DNA of 64,000 bases from an uncultured Lachnoanaerobaculum sp. (GTDB taxonomy: Bacteria; Bacillota; Clostridia; Lachnospirales; Lachnospiraceae): the NCBI GenBank assembly GCA_937925515.1, contig CALALP010000044.1, positions 1-64,000 on the forward strand, read 5' to 3'. The translations under genes were made by a program, and so were the position numbers. The notes below the pieces were generated by a model, which was not told where the DNA came from, made no database searches, and saw nothing but the letters and a program-made list of their open reading frames with translations. Positions 49,943 through 59,211 of this stretch are shown here, in pieces. Positions within the stretch are counted from its first letter, which is position 1. Each line of letters opens with the position of its first letter.

Positions 49943-51246
49943 TACAAATACCTCCCATAACTTTGATGTAATTTAACTTTATTTGTAAAAAAGTAAACCA
50001 AGGTGGTTACAACAAGATAAAACCATGTTGTAGGGTTTGAAAACCAAGTTGTAAAAAATGATAATGATAAATATAGTACCATTTGAGAATAAACTACAAC
50101 TAAAATAGGATTAGTATATTCTTTTAATTCATTTTCCATAAGATATGAAATCAAACCTAAAACAGCTGAAAATACTGCAACTCCTATCACCCAGAAATCA
50201 TAATACGCATCATAAAATAAAGTCAAGGTAGTAAGTTCAGTTTTTGTTACAAATATAGGATAATCCACTAGATTTGGATAGACAAACTTCATACCTGATA
50301 ATGCCCAAACCGGAAAAAGACCTTTCATTCCAAACGCAAACTTATTTAAGTTTACAACAAGGGCATTAAAATTATCATAATTATTTGCTACATAGATATA
50401 TGGCTGACCTACAAAAACAGGCAAGTTATACTTCATTTCAAAAATAGAATTTAAATATTCTATGCCATGACTTCGTGCCACAGTTAATATTAGATAAACA
50501 GGCAAAATACCTATACCTGCAAGGCATAAAACCCATTGACTTCTACCGCGATTAATAACTACATATGAAACTGTTGCAAGCATTATTGATAAAATAAACT
50601 GAAATCTCGATACACATAATATCGGAATCATTAGTGATATAATATCCAAAATTAAAAACAAAATATATTCAGAATCAATTTCATTTTTATAATAAAAGTA
50701 TACTACTGATATTGCAGGCACTAAAACACATGCCACTGTAAAATAATGTACTCCGGTAATATGAAATGTAGAATATGCATGTGGTACACCTCTGATAAAA
50801 AGAGGCACAAACTTAAGTTTATATACTTCCACAAAAAATGCAATTAGTGAAACTGCTGTAATAGCTATTCCTGAAATCAAAAGTCTTTTTCTGTTTATTC
50901 TGACACCATTTCTCCTTATACTTTTTCTTTCAATTCTACCAAACTCAAATTGGCAAAACTCATAAACTCCCCAAAAAGCTGTAAAAGCAAGAAAAAATGA
51001 AATCCAAGTTGTAATTCTCCAATCTGTTTGAAGATTAGATAGTTTCATGCAAGAAATTCCTTGACCACCTACAAAGCTTAAAGTAAAAAGCCCTCTTAAG
51101 TTTATAAGCATACCTGTTCTTTTATATTCAGAAATAAATATTACTAAAGCCGCTCCTAGTAATACAGCCCCTGAGGCAATGTATAAAGAAAACTTTGCCA
51201 AAACAAAACTTAATATATATGCAATAATATAAATGTAAATAAACAT
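49942..51246 (-). CDS. O-antigen-polymerase-like membrane protein (Wzy class)
   Basis: 434 residues with about 11-12 membrane helices and one larger external loop in the second half (about 275-360), as in oligosaccharide repeat-unit polymerases. No other glycan genes are adjacent. The protein is hydrophobic and diverse, so the family call rests on topology and on short motifs such as RFQFILSIMLATVSY and the ARSHGIEYL loop. It could polymerise a surface polysaccharide. It lies between HPr and the aminotransferase in the c-di-AMP operon. Confidence 0.7.
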   Translation of the reverse strand: MFIYIYIIAYILSFVLAKFSLYIASGAVLLGAALVIFISEYKRTGMLINLRGLFTLSFVGGQGISCMKLSNLQTDWRITTWISFFLAFTAFWGVYEFCQFEFGRIERKSIRRNGVRINRKRLLISGIAITAVSLIAFFVEVYKLKFVPLFIRGVPHAYSTFHITGVHYFTVACVLVPAISVVYFYYKNEIDSEYILFLILDIISLMIPILCVSRFQFILSIMLATVSYVVINRGRSQWVLCLAGIGILPVYLILTVARSHGIEYLNSIFEMKYNLPVFVGQPYIYVANNYDNFNALVVNLNKFAFGMKGLFPVWALSGMKFVYPNLVDYPIFVTKTELTTLTLFYDAYYDFWVIGVAVFSAVLGLISYLMENELKEYTNPILVVVYSQMVLYLSLSFFTTWFSNPTTWFYLVVTTLVYFFTNKVKLHQSYGRYL

Positions 51247-51257
51247 ATCTCCTCCAG

Positions 51258-51524
51258 CTACACTTCCCCAAAGCCGCTTTCTATAAGCTCAGTCAGCTCT
51301 TTAAGTGCCTCTTTTTCATCATCTCCAACACATACAAGTTCTATTTCATCGCCAAGCTTAACACAAGCTGACAAAACACTGAGAACACTTTTAGCATTAT
51401 AAACTTTATTATTAAAATGAAGTTCTATCCTTGACTTAAACTCAATAGCAGTATTGCAAAATAGACCGGCAGGTCTTAGATGTAGGCCTGTACTATTTAT
51501 CATTTTAATTTTCCTCTTTACCAT
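51258..51524 (-). CDS. ptsH: HPr phosphocarrier protein
   Basis: 88 residues. Active-site His is in STGLHLRPAGLF, and the regulatory serine region is AKSVLSVLSACVK. It shuttles phosphate from Enzyme I to sugar-specific PTS enzymes; as in other Bacillota its Ser can be modified by HPr kinase for catabolite control. It is unusual to find it downstream of cdaR, separate from ptsI. SD AGGAGG precedes the ATG. Confidence 0.85.
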   Translation of the reverse strand: MVKRKIKMINSTGLHLRPAGLFCNTAIEFKSRIELHFNNKVYNAKSVLSVLSACVKLGDEIELVCVGDDEKEALKELTELIESGFGEV

Positions 51525-51533
51525 ATATCCTCC

Positions 51534-53078
51534 CTAGTTTTGTTTAGTAGGTGCAAAACTTGAACTTTCAACTTGAGAAACATTTGATTGACTTTGTGAT
51601 TTGGTGTTCTCCGTTGAACTTTGCTGATTTACCTTTGATTCAGTGCTTTCTTTCTTTTCAGTACTCTCTTTTTTCTCAGTACTTTCTTTCTTTTCAGTAC
51701 TTTCTTTTTTGGTTGAGTTTTCTGTTTCACTTTGTGTGTCTAAAGTGCTTTGCCTTGACTCACTAGGCTTACTTTCAGATTGCTTTGTTTCTTGAGTCCT
51801 ACTTTCAGTTGTAGTTACTTCTTCTGAAACTGTAGTTGTATTTTCTATCTTTTCTTTTACAATTATATCAAATGGACTAATCAAAGATATTTTTACATTG
51901 TCTTTAGGGCTAAAAGTTATGCTTGCAGAGTTTGTGCCTTTTAGCATATTTGAAACATTTACTTTTGCCCCAATATTTCTGGAATTAACTCCTGCAACAC
52001 TTGATTTAAGCCCTGAAACTGTAACAACTATTAAATTAGTAGAAAATTCATAAGTATATTCAGGCTTTTGACCGACAAGGCTTATATCTGAAATACTTAC
52101 ATTTAGATTTTGTCTAACCTCTTCTTCTAATCTTATGACTACATTTATAACTGATTCGCCATTTACCTGTATTCCCTCGGGCAAAAACTGATTTAAGTCA
52201 AGCTGAACTGTTTTACTTTCAGATAAGCCGTCTATATTTAACACATCAGCAGGAATATTTATTGAATCAATATTATCAATGCTACTTCCCTCTCCATATA
52301 CTGCCACTGACTTAACATCTGACTCTACACCTATAAACCTATATCCACTTGCAGGAGAACCACTTATATTATATTTAATTTCCAGGCTCTTTCCCTGAAG
52401 TACACTCACTGTATAAGCTACCTCATCTAAACTTGCTTGCACAATGTCTTTATTTATAGCTTTTTTATTTTTCTTTGCATCATAAAAAATAATATCTGCT
52501 TGCCCCTCTATATTAGAACTTTTGCCGTCTATATTTACCTCTATACCTGCTGAAACTATATCCGAAATCGATGATTCAGGCCCTTTTAGTCTAACTTTTG
52601 ACTGCTTGGTACTTATCTTACCTATTGTATATGTAGGTGCAAGCTCTCCCACTATCTTAGTTTCTATATCATATTCTTTTTCTGTTACATCTTCTACTTC
52701 TACATTCACTGAATTTGGAGAGGCAACTACCTCGCCTTGAATAAGTTCTTTATTATTTATTATTTCAAATTCTACCGGAACTACACTTGTAAGCTCATAG
52801 ATTTTCTTAAGATTAATCCAAACCTTAAAGTCCTCACTTGTAATCTTGCCATAATCAAGACTTCTTATAGGTACTTCCAAATACATTGGTTCTGAATTTA
52901 ATAATTTGTAGTACTTTGAGGCATTTTCAAGTATATCTGTATTAATAACTTCAGGTGTTACTTTAATTCTTTTTGTAGTAACAGGATTAACTATATTCAT
53001 AACTGTAAGCCAAATTATAAATGAAACTATCAGAGAAAGAAACTTTAAGGGTAAATTATTCATCAATCTTTTTTTCAT
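51534..53078 (-). CDS. cdaR: CdaR (YbbR-domain regulator of the diadenylate cyclase)
   Basis: About 514 residues. One N-terminal membrane helix (LPLKFLSLIVSFIIWLTVM) anchors four extracytoplasmic YbbR domains. The C-terminal 75 residues are a Ser/Thr/Glu/Lys low-complexity tail with KKESTE repeats. YbbR proteins bind CdaA and tune c-di-AMP synthesis. The start at 53078 is chosen by length and the AAGGGG SD; it overlaps the end of cdaA by about 23 nt. An upstream in-frame ATG at 53135 is less likely. Confidence 0.9.
   Translation of the reverse strand: MKKRLMNNLPLKFLSLIVSFIIWLTVMNIVNPVTTKRIKVTPEVINTDILENASKYYKLLNSEPMYLEVPIRSLDYGKITSEDFKVWINLKKIYELTSVVPVEFEIINNKELIQGEVVASPNSVNVEVEDVTEKEYDIETKIVGELAPTYTIGKISTKQSKVRLKGPESSISDIVSAGIEVNIDGKSSNIEGQADIIFYDAKKNKKAINKDIVQASLDEVAYTVSVLQGKSLEIKYNISGSPASGYRFIGVESDVKSVAVYGEGSSIDNIDSINIPADVLNIDGLSESKTVQLDLNQFLPEGIQVNGESVINVVIRLEEEVRQNLNVSISDISLVGQKPEYTYEFSTNLIVVTVSGLKSSVAGVNSRNIGAKVNVSNMLKGTNSASITFSPKDNVKISLISPFDIIVKEKIENTTTVSEEVTTTESRTQETKQSESKPSESRQSTLDTQSETENSTKKESTEKKESTEKKESTEKKESTESKVNQQSSTENTKSQSQSNVSQVESSSFAPTKQN
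51640..51711. repeat. 18-bp in-frame tandem repeat in cdaR, four units
   Basis: Four 18-bp units of type tcagtactttctttcttt cover 51640-51711 and encode KKESTE repeats in the CdaR tail. They differ by one or two bases. Confidence 0.9.
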
Positions 53079-53910
53079 TTTTCCCCTTTCCTTTCCACAA
53101 TGAAAACCAATTTGTGCTAACGGGTTCTTGTACAAGTTTTGATAAAATCTCTCTCAAATCTTCCCTATTATTTATTTTCTTTAATGCACCCCTACTGGCA
53201 ACTGAAACATTACCTGTTTCCTCTGAAACTACTATTGTAAGTGAATCTGTAACTTCACTTATTCCAATAGCCGCTCTATGCCTTGTGCCTAGAGCCTTAC
53301 TTATATGTGAATTATCTGAAAGTGGTAAATAACATGTAGCCGACACTATTTTATTACCCCTGACTATGACTGCTCCGTCATGTAAAGGGGTATTATGTTC
53401 AAATATATTTATAAGAAGTTGACTTGAAACTTTACCATTTATTTCTATACCTGTTTTAATGTAATCATCTAATATTTCACTGCCCTCAATAACAATCAAT
53501 GCTCCTGTATTTGTTGAACTAAGTGCAAAACTTGCCTTTACAAGATTCTCAATAGACTCCATAGTAAGATTATCTGTTTCTTGAGAGGGCAAAATTTTCT
53601 TTAAAATGTTTCCACTTCCAAGTTGCTCTAAGGCTCTTCTTAATTCAGGTTGAAAAATAATTATAAATGCCACAAATGCAATATTAGCAATCTTTGTTAA
53701 TATCCACATAATGGTACTAAAATTAAATATCATTGCTAATACAGTAAATAATAAAATAGCAATCAAACCTCTAAGTATTACCCAAGCTCTGGAATTCATA
53801 ATCCAAAGCAAAATTTCATAAACTATAAAACTTATAATTAAAATCTCTATAACATTGCCTATTTCCATTCTCGGCAATGATGATACCCAAGAAGAAATTA
53901 AACTTGACAA
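53056..53910 (-). CDS. cdaA: Diadenylate cyclase CdaA (c-di-AMP synthase)
   Basis: 284 residues. Three N-terminal membrane helices are followed by a DAC domain. The DGA motif lies in LHDGAVIVRG and the RHR motif in GTRHRAAIG. It makes c-di-AMP from two ATP, controlling potassium and osmotic balance and wall homeostasis. The neighbouring cdaR confirms the type. glmM, usually next, is absent: HPr and a Wzy-like gene follow instead. Confidence 0.96.
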   Translation of the reverse strand: MSSLISSWVSSLPRMEIGNVIEILIISFIVYEILLWIMNSRAWVILRGLIAILLFTVLAMIFNFSTIMWILTKIANIAFVAFIIIFQPELRRALEQLGSGNILKKILPSQETDNLTMESIENLVKASFALSSTNTGALIVIEGSEILDDYIKTGIEINGKVSSQLLINIFEHNTPLHDGAVIVRGNKIVSATCYLPLSDNSHISKALGTRHRAAIGISEVTDSLTIVVSEETGNVSVASRGALKKINNREDLREILSKLVQEPVSTNWFSLWKGKGKNEKKIDE

Positions 53911-53930
53911 TTATACACCACCTATTCTAA

Positions 53931-54911
53931 CTAACTTTTGCCTCTACTTCTCTTTTTTCTTTCTACTATATTTTCAGCCTCTTCATTATCCGATGTAAAG
54001 ACTTTTATCTGCACATCAGGTGCTTTTACTGCTATCTTAGGAACTGCTTTTACATAATAATAGTAATCATCATCTTCAAACTGTGTATACTCAGTTCCTG
54101 AATAGTCCACTGAAAACACAAAAAATATGTACACAATAGTAATTAATCCTGATATAAACACTCCTACTAAAAGTTCCATAATAGGCATATTTACATCAAA
54201 AACATACTCCCCGATAAATATTGCTATAAAAAGACTTATTACTCCTGCTCCCACTGCAATATACCATGAATAGTCAATAGATAAATTATGTACAAAAAAT
54301 ACTACTAATAAAGTAATTGCAAATGCTATAACAAGTACTAACATGGTTTTATTTGAAAATGAGGCATTTATAATTTGAAAATATTTTTGAGGAATCTCAA
54401 GCATATTCTTGGTGGTAATTGAATTTATATTTAAATGAATATATGATATTAAATAATAAATTATTACACCACAACTAAGAGGTATTATAGAAATAATTCC
54501 ACCACCAAGACCTAAAAGTAGTGGAACTACATAAGGTATTTTAAGATGAAAACAAATAGGAACTAAAACTAATATATAACTGTCCTTAGGTTGAAAACCA
54601 TAATAAAGTAAAGCTATAATTACAATGATAGCAGCTATAAGTACAGCTACCTCTATTGAAACACTGGCTACATGAACTAACATAAATAAAGCTAGTATTA
54701 AGGTCATTGCTGAATAGGGCAAGAATGCACATACAATACCTATTATAAAAGCAACTGCCGGAGTAGCCAACTCCTCCATATATCCCAACTGTCCATTTAA
54801 AAACAAAGCTGCCATAAATGCAATAATAAACTTAACGGCTGAATTTATAAAAAACGCATATTTTCCATAAAATGAACGTAGATTATCCTTTAATACAAAC
54901 AGCTTAAGCAT
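53931..54911 (-). CDS. Polytopic membrane protein of the c-di-AMP operon, unknown function
   Basis: About 326 residues. Some eight to ten helices are interrupted by short loops, with a Tyr/Asp-rich DDYYYY segment and a Lys/Arg-rich C-terminus that ends outside the membrane. Not assigned to a known family. The ATG at 54911 follows GGAGG; the longer in-frame version to 55022 has an unlikely leader that overlaps the previous gene. It lies directly before cdaA, so it may affect c-di-AMP signalling or transport. Inference only. Confidence 0.75.
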   Translation of the reverse strand: MLKLFVLKDNLRSFYGKYAFFINSAVKFIIAFMAALFLNGQLGYMEELATPAVAFIIGIVCAFLPYSAMTLILALFMLVHVASVSIEVAVLIAAIIVIIALLYYGFQPKDSYILVLVPICFHLKIPYVVPLLLGLGGGIISIIPLSCGVIIYYLISYIHLNINSITTKNMLEIPQKYFQIINASFSNKTMLVLVIAFAITLLVVFFVHNLSIDYSWYIAVGAGVISLFIAIFIGEYVFDVNMPIMELLVGVFISGLITIVYIFFVFSVDYSGTEYTQFEDDDYYYYVKAVPKIAVKAPDVQIKVFTSDNEEAENIVERKKRSRGKS

Positions 54912-55335
54912 TTTCCATTTCCTCCCTAGAAAGTTCCTTAGTCTTGTTTTGAAATTCATATCTTTTTTGAAGTCTACGAAGTTTTGAAACATAAATACCC
55001 TGTGCATCTTTTGATGCATCATATCTTCTATTCCAAATAATCCAAGTAATTATCTCATAAACAAAAAGACCTATTAAGTAATAAATCATATATTGCTTAA
55101 ATACTTCTATAAAATCGGTTATTTTTACAACTCTTGCCATATCGCCCATAACATAAATCATATATAAAAGTATTGCAAGCGAATATGCAACTGTATATTT
55201 AAAAACTCCAATAACCATATATTTTCCTATATAATCCCCTTTGAAATAATCTTCTGCATTTGAAACTTTCTTTTTCTGCTTTTTTTCATAGAAAGATATT
55301 TCAGTCATAAGTTTTATTTTATCTTCATTTAACAT
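54904..55335 (-). CDS. Small membrane protein of the c-di-AMP operon, unknown function
   Basis: 143 residues. A charged N-terminus (EKKQKKKVSNAEDYFKGD) precedes two to three membrane helices (about 38-62 and 82-103) and a Lys/Arg-rich cytoplasmic tail (SKLRRLQKRYEFQNK). No family recognised. It is the first gene behind the promoter at 55371-55399 and overlaps the next membrane protein gene by 8 nt, so they probably act together. Confidence 0.7.
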   Translation of the reverse strand: MLNEDKIKLMTEISFYEKKQKKKVSNAEDYFKGDYIGKYMVIGVFKYTVAYSLAILLYMIYVMGDMARVVKITDFIEVFKQYMIYYLIGLFVYEIITWIIWNRRYDASKDAQGIYVSKLRRLQKRYEFQNKTKELSREEMENA

Positions 55336-55370
55336 AAGTACCTCATCTTTTACGAACCTGATAATGACTT

Positions 55371-55399
55371 ATTATATCATAAAGAAAAGTTCTATGCAA
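55371..55399 (-). promoter_or_regulatory. Sigma-A promoter with extended -10 for the c-di-AMP operon
   Basis: Minus-strand TTGCAT (55394-55399), 17-nt spacer ending in TGA, then perfect TATAAT (55371-55376). The TGN upstream of TATAAT is an extended -10. The first gene starts about 36 nt downstream. The transcript may continue to the aminotransferase. Confidence 0.7.
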
Positions 55400-55420
55400 T
55401 TTTCATAATAATTTTCTTTA

Positions 55421-55471
55421 AGCTAAAAAAAACAGCTACTCATTTTATAATGATTATTGCTGTTTTTTTTA
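55421..55471. terminator. Terminator of the ABC exporter operon
   Basis: AAAAACAGC and GCTGTTTTT arms (about 55424-55433 and 55461-55471) flank an AT-rich loop, with A- and T-runs on both sides, so it can terminate in both directions. It lies just after the MacB-like gene stop and just upstream of the c-di-AMP promoter. Confidence 0.7.
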
Positions 55472-55476
55472 ATATT

Positions 55477-56694
55477 TTATTCAAATCTAAGTGCCTCAAT
55501 AGGGTCTTTTGATGCAGCTTTTCTTGCAGGATATAATCCGAAAAACAATCCGACAAATGCTGAAAAGCTTACTGCTATAATGACACTTTCAGGCTTTATA
55601 ACTACTGCAGTCTTAGTAATAATACCGACTATACTTACAATAGTTATTGCTAAAAGAGTACCGATAAGTCCTCCAACTCCTGAAAGGGCGGCAGATTCTA
55701 TAAGAAATTGTTGCAATATATCTCCGGTAGTTGCTCCAAGTGCCTTTCTAATTCCTATTTCTTTTGTTCTTTCAGTAACTGAAACTAACATTATATTCAT
55801 AATTCCAATTCCACCAACTACTAAAGAAATACCTGCGATTGAACCAAGCACCAGTGAAAGTGTTCTCAAAAGTCCGTCTAACTGTCTAAACTGATCTTGT
55901 GCAGTTTGGAAGAAATAATCATTTTCTCCTCTATTTTTAAGACGAAGTATATAAGTTTTAAGTTCACTTGCAAATGCCTGTATTTGAGGTTCAGTCATTT
56001 TAGGATTTGCAAATAATCTAATCGCAGAAACCCCATTATGTGATGCCTTAAACAATGACAATGGAATATAAATTGTTCCTGTTTCTCCTGTTTGCCCCAT
56101 AAGTGCCTTTTGTAATGGAGAAACATTCTCTTTGTAAATACCTACTATTGTAAATTCCTTACTTTCACCATTTAATACAGCTCTAAATGTTCTACCGACA
56201 GCATTTTCATTTCCAAAAAATTTCTTTGCATCTTCCTGTCTTAAAACTGCAACAGTTGAACTATTTTGTACATCAGCTTGTGAAAGAAATTTTCCATGTA
56301 CCATACTTATTGTAGGCTGCAAACTTGCATATTTATAGTCTACTCCATTAAATAAAACTTTTTTTGTTTTAAGTGTAGTCTTCATCTCCAGTGTAGCAGC
56401 ATCTAAATAATCTACATAAGCTAACTTATTTGGAAACGCCTCATAAAGCTTTTCTACATCATCAGAAGTAAAAAGATCACTATCTCTTGCTTCTTCCATA
56501 GCCATACTTACATACATCTGACTAAGACCAACACTTGAAAATAAGTCGGCAAACATCTTTCTAACACTATCTCCCAAAGCTGAAACCATTATTACAGCAC
56601 CTATTCCAATGATGATACCAAGCATTGTAAGAAATGACCTCATCTTATTTGAGTAAAGTGAGGAAAGAGCCATTTTTATATTTTCGCCTATCAT
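55477..56694 (-). CDS. MacB-like ABC transporter permease
   Basis: 405 residues with the MacB pattern: an N-terminal helix (FLTMLGIIIGIGAVIMVSALG), an extracytoplasmic MacB periplasmic-core-like domain, and three C-terminal helices with GGIGIMNIMLVSVTERTKEI and GIRKALGATTGDILQQF. These mechanotransmission exporters move peptides or antibiotics out of the envelope. It overlaps the ATPase gene by 4 nt. Confidence 0.9.
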   Translation of the reverse strand: MIGENIKMALSSLYSNKMRSFLTMLGIIIGIGAVIMVSALGDSVRKMFADLFSSVGLSQMYVSMAMEEARDSDLFTSDDVEKLYEAFPNKLAYVDYLDAATLEMKTTLKTKKVLFNGVDYKYASLQPTISMVHGKFLSQADVQNSSTVAVLRQEDAKKFFGNENAVGRTFRAVLNGESKEFTIVGIYKENVSPLQKALMGQTGETGTIYIPLSLFKASHNGVSAIRLFANPKMTEPQIQAFASELKTYILRLKNRGENDYFFQTAQDQFRQLDGLLRTLSLVLGSIAGISLVVGGIGIMNIMLVSVTERTKEIGIRKALGATTGDILQQFLIESAALSGVGGLIGTLLAITIVSIVGIITKTAVVIKPESVIIAVSFSAFVGLFFGLYPARKAASKDPIEALRFE

Positions 56695-57515
56695 AGACTA
56701 CCTCCTATTGGTGTAGGATTTTCATTAATTTTATCTGAAATAAGCATTCCGTCACTAAAAGTTAATATTCTATGTGTGTATTCTGCTATATTATCTTCAT
56801 GTGTAACCACTACAACCGTATTACCTTGTTGATTTAACTTTGCAAATAATTCCATAATATCTATTGAAGATTTTGAGTCCAAGTTTCCGGTAGGCTCATC
56901 GGCAAGTATTAGAGGTGGTCTATTGGTAAGTGCTCTTGCTATTGCCACTCTTTGCCTTTGACCTCCTGAAAGCTCATTTGGTTCATGTTCGGTCCTGGAA
57001 GATAAGCCAACCATTTCAAGTAATTCCAATGCTCTTTCTCTCCTTTTTGCAGGTGCAACCTTTGCATAAGTCATAGGAATTTCTACATTTCTTAATACAC
57101 TCATTCTACTTATAAGATTAAATGACTGAAACACAAATCCTAATTTTTGATTACGAATTTTACTTAATTCATTATCACTCATCTGTGCAACATCAACTCC
57201 ATCCAAATAATAACTTCCTAAGGTAGGTCTATCAAGACAACCTAAAATATTTAAAAGAGTAGATTTTCCTGAACCGGAGTGTCCCATTATAGCTACAAAT
57301 TCTCCCTGTCTTATAGTAGCATTTATCTTATTTAGTCCAAGAACTTTTAATGCACCTGTATCATATATCTTAACTAGATTTTCAAGTCTTATAATTTCTT
57401 TTTTATCATCATTATTAATACTTCTATTTATGGGCTTTTCAAATTCTTTAGCTAAATTACCCTCTATATTTTCTATTAATTCATTTTCTGTATTACTAAT
57501 TTTCTCACTTGTCAT
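56691..57515 (-). CDS. MacB/LolD-type ABC transporter ATP-binding protein
   Basis: 274 residues including a 40-residue N-terminal extension that is Asn/Glu/Lys-rich. Walker A is GHSGSGKST, the signature is LSGGQRQR, Walker B is LILADEPTGNLD and the switch His is VVTHED. Separate ATPase and permease are usual for Gram-positive MacAB-type exporters. It lies 8 nt after the membrane fusion protein gene. Confidence 0.92.
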   Translation of the reverse strand: MTSEKISNTENELIENIEGNLAKEFEKPINRSINNDDKKEIIRLENLVKIYDTGALKVLGLNKINATIRQGEFVAIMGHSGSGKSTLLNILGCLDRPTLGSYYLDGVDVAQMSDNELSKIRNQKLGFVFQSFNLISRMSVLRNVEIPMTYAKVAPAKRRERALELLEMVGLSSRTEHEPNELSGGQRQRVAIARALTNRPPLILADEPTGNLDSKSSIDIMELFAKLNQQGNTVVVVTHEDNIAEYTHRILTFSDGMLISDKINENPTPIGGSL

Positions 57516-57523
57516 ATTACCAC

Positions 57524-58918
57524 CTATTTAACAGGAACAACAATAGCCTTGTCAGGAGAAACAACACTTTCAACTACTTCGTCTTCACTTACAGAAGTCA
57601 TTACAGTTTGTCCCTCTGTCAAGCTGGAATCATAAGAAGTTACAAACTTAACATTAGACTCATCTATACCCTCAGGAATACTTTTTAACTGAGTCATTGT
57701 ACTGTTTTCAATTCCTGTTTCTACCGGCTTTATAGTAACTTTCTCTGTTCCGTCAGGATTTTTAACAATAAATTGCATAATTCTATTACCTGTGCCGTCA
57801 TCTCCTATTGCAGATAAAGGTACTAAGTAAGTATCTTTTGCACTGTTAATTAAAATATTTGCTTTTGCTGTAATTCCTGAAATAAGTTTTGTATCCTTAT
57901 CTAATATTTTTACCTTTACAGGAATAACTCTTTCTCCACTGCCACCCTCTTTATTTTGACCGGTAGGGCTTATTGATATAATTTCACCTTTTACAGACTT
58001 ACCCTCTCCAAGTATATCAGCAGTTATTGTAACAGGTAAACCAACAGAAATCTTTCCTATATTAAACTCACTTACTAAAAGTTTCATTTGAAGTTCGTCT
58101 AAATTCTCAATAGTTATAAGTGGACTTTTATCTTCTACTGTATCAGCAAACTGTCCAACTTTAGTATTTACTCTTGTTACAGTACCTGTAATTGGTGCTA
58201 TAAGAGTTGTATTTTTCATCTGATCAGTTAAGCTGTCAACTTCTCTTTTTGAATTAGCTATATCAATGTCATAGCTTGAGTCTGCTGAAACTTTCCCATT
58301 TTTTACATTAAATGCAGATACTGCTATTTGTGCATTTTTTAATGTAGCCTGTGCCTGATCTAAATCAGTTTGAGGTGCAGCACCATTTGCCACAAGTTCT
58401 GCAACACGATTATAATTCTTTTGTGCTGCCTCAAGTTCAGCCGCCGCCTTTGCATAAGAATTTCTATCATTCTTTATTTTCTCGGATTTTTGAGCAACCT
58501 TTAAATCATAGTTACCTTTAGCATTATCAATATTTTTTTGAATAGTTTCAGGATCTATCTTTGCAAGAACTGTTACACCTTTTTCAACCCTATCTCCCTC
58601 TTTTACAAGAAGTTCTGTAATTTTAGCATGTAGTCCTGATGTAATGTCTACACTGTCAGTTCCCTCAATAGGACCATTGACTGTAAGTGTTTCATCAATG
58701 TCGCCCTTAGTAATCTTTGATGCCTCCACCATTGGGGCTTTTGGACCTTTTGGCATTAAGAAATTTGAATAAGCAAAATACCCGGCAACTCCTAAAACTA
58801 AAACTCCAAGTATTATAAAGCCTTTCTTTTTTGATTTTTTCTTAGCAGGTTTTATAGACTGGGTAGAATTAAGCATAGAATTAATTTGACTATCCAAATT
58901 TTTGTTATCGTTATTCAT
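57524..58918 (-). CDS. Membrane fusion protein of a MacA/HlyD type exporter
   Basis: 464 residues: an N-terminal Lys-rich segment, one membrane helix (GFIILGVLVLGVAGYFAY), then the lipoyl/barrel-sandwich, coiled-coil (about 120-230, KNYNRVAELVANGAAPQTD) and beta-barrel domains of the HlyD/MacA family. The three genes together resemble a YknWXYZ-like exporter without an outer membrane. Promoter TTGAGT-17-TATTAT at 59057-59085 drives the group. Confidence 0.88.
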   Translation of the reverse strand: MNNDNKNLDSQINSMLNSTQSIKPAKKKSKKKGFIILGVLVLGVAGYFAYSNFLMPKGPKAPMVEASKITKGDIDETLTVNGPIEGTDSVDITSGLHAKITELLVKEGDRVEKGVTVLAKIDPETIQKNIDNAKGNYDLKVAQKSEKIKNDRNSYAKAAAELEAAQKNYNRVAELVANGAAPQTDLDQAQATLKNAQIAVSAFNVKNGKVSADSSYDIDIANSKREVDSLTDQMKNTTLIAPITGTVTRVNTKVGQFADTVEDKSPLITIENLDELQMKLLVSEFNIGKISVGLPVTITADILGEGKSVKGEIISISPTGQNKEGGSGERVIPVKVKILDKDTKLISGITAKANILINSAKDTYLVPLSAIGDDGTGNRIMQFIVKNPDGTEKVTIKPVETGIENSTMTQLKSIPEGIDESNVKFVTSYDSSLTEGQTVMTSVSEDEVVESVVSPDKAIVVPVK

Positions 58919-58939
58919 AAATGACCTCCATAATAAAGT

Positions 58940-58964
58940 GTTATCTCATACTTAAGTTATCTCA
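58940..58964. promoter_or_regulatory. Direct repeat in the exporter leader, candidate operator
   Basis: GTTATCTCA occurs at 58940-58948 and again at 58956-58964, spaced 16 bp start to start, between the exporter promoter and its first gene. Such spacing, about one and a half helical turns, is seen at tandem regulator sites. No regulator gene is adjacent, so its partner is unknown. Confidence 0.4.
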
Positions 58965-59056
58965 AATACGCAAATGTATCCTTTTTAACTTAACTTTTGT
59001 AAAATTCTAATTGTTTTCAGACTTAAGTTTTGAATCGAACACTATTTTCTTTTACG

Positions 59057-59085
59057 ATAATACTACATGCTAAAACCAAACTCAA
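59057..59085 (-). promoter_or_regulatory. Sigma-A-type promoter of the MacAB-like exporter
   Basis: Minus-strand TTGAGT (59080-59085), 17-nt spacer, TATTAT (59057-59062). The leader to the ATG at 58918 is about 130 nt and contains the direct repeat at 58940-58964. Confidence 0.6.
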
Positions 59086-59211
59086 TAAAATCTTTTCTAA
59101 AGAGTTTCTAAATGTAATATAGGTTAGAGCTAAAATGACTTTAGAAATAATTTTAGTTTTAATACTAATTGTGTTATACTGTTGAAAATGTTTGTTTTAG
59201 AAAGGCAAAAA

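Larger units (their letters stand above)
58919..59211. other. Divergent regulatory region between macA-like and aroQ
   Basis: About 290 bp without a gene. It contains the exporter promoter (59057-59085), a direct repeat GTTATCTCA (58940-58948 and 58956-58964) in the exporter leader, and an extended -10 (TGTTATACT, TATACT at 59175-59180) for aroQ. Otherwise AT-rich. Confidence 0.6.
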
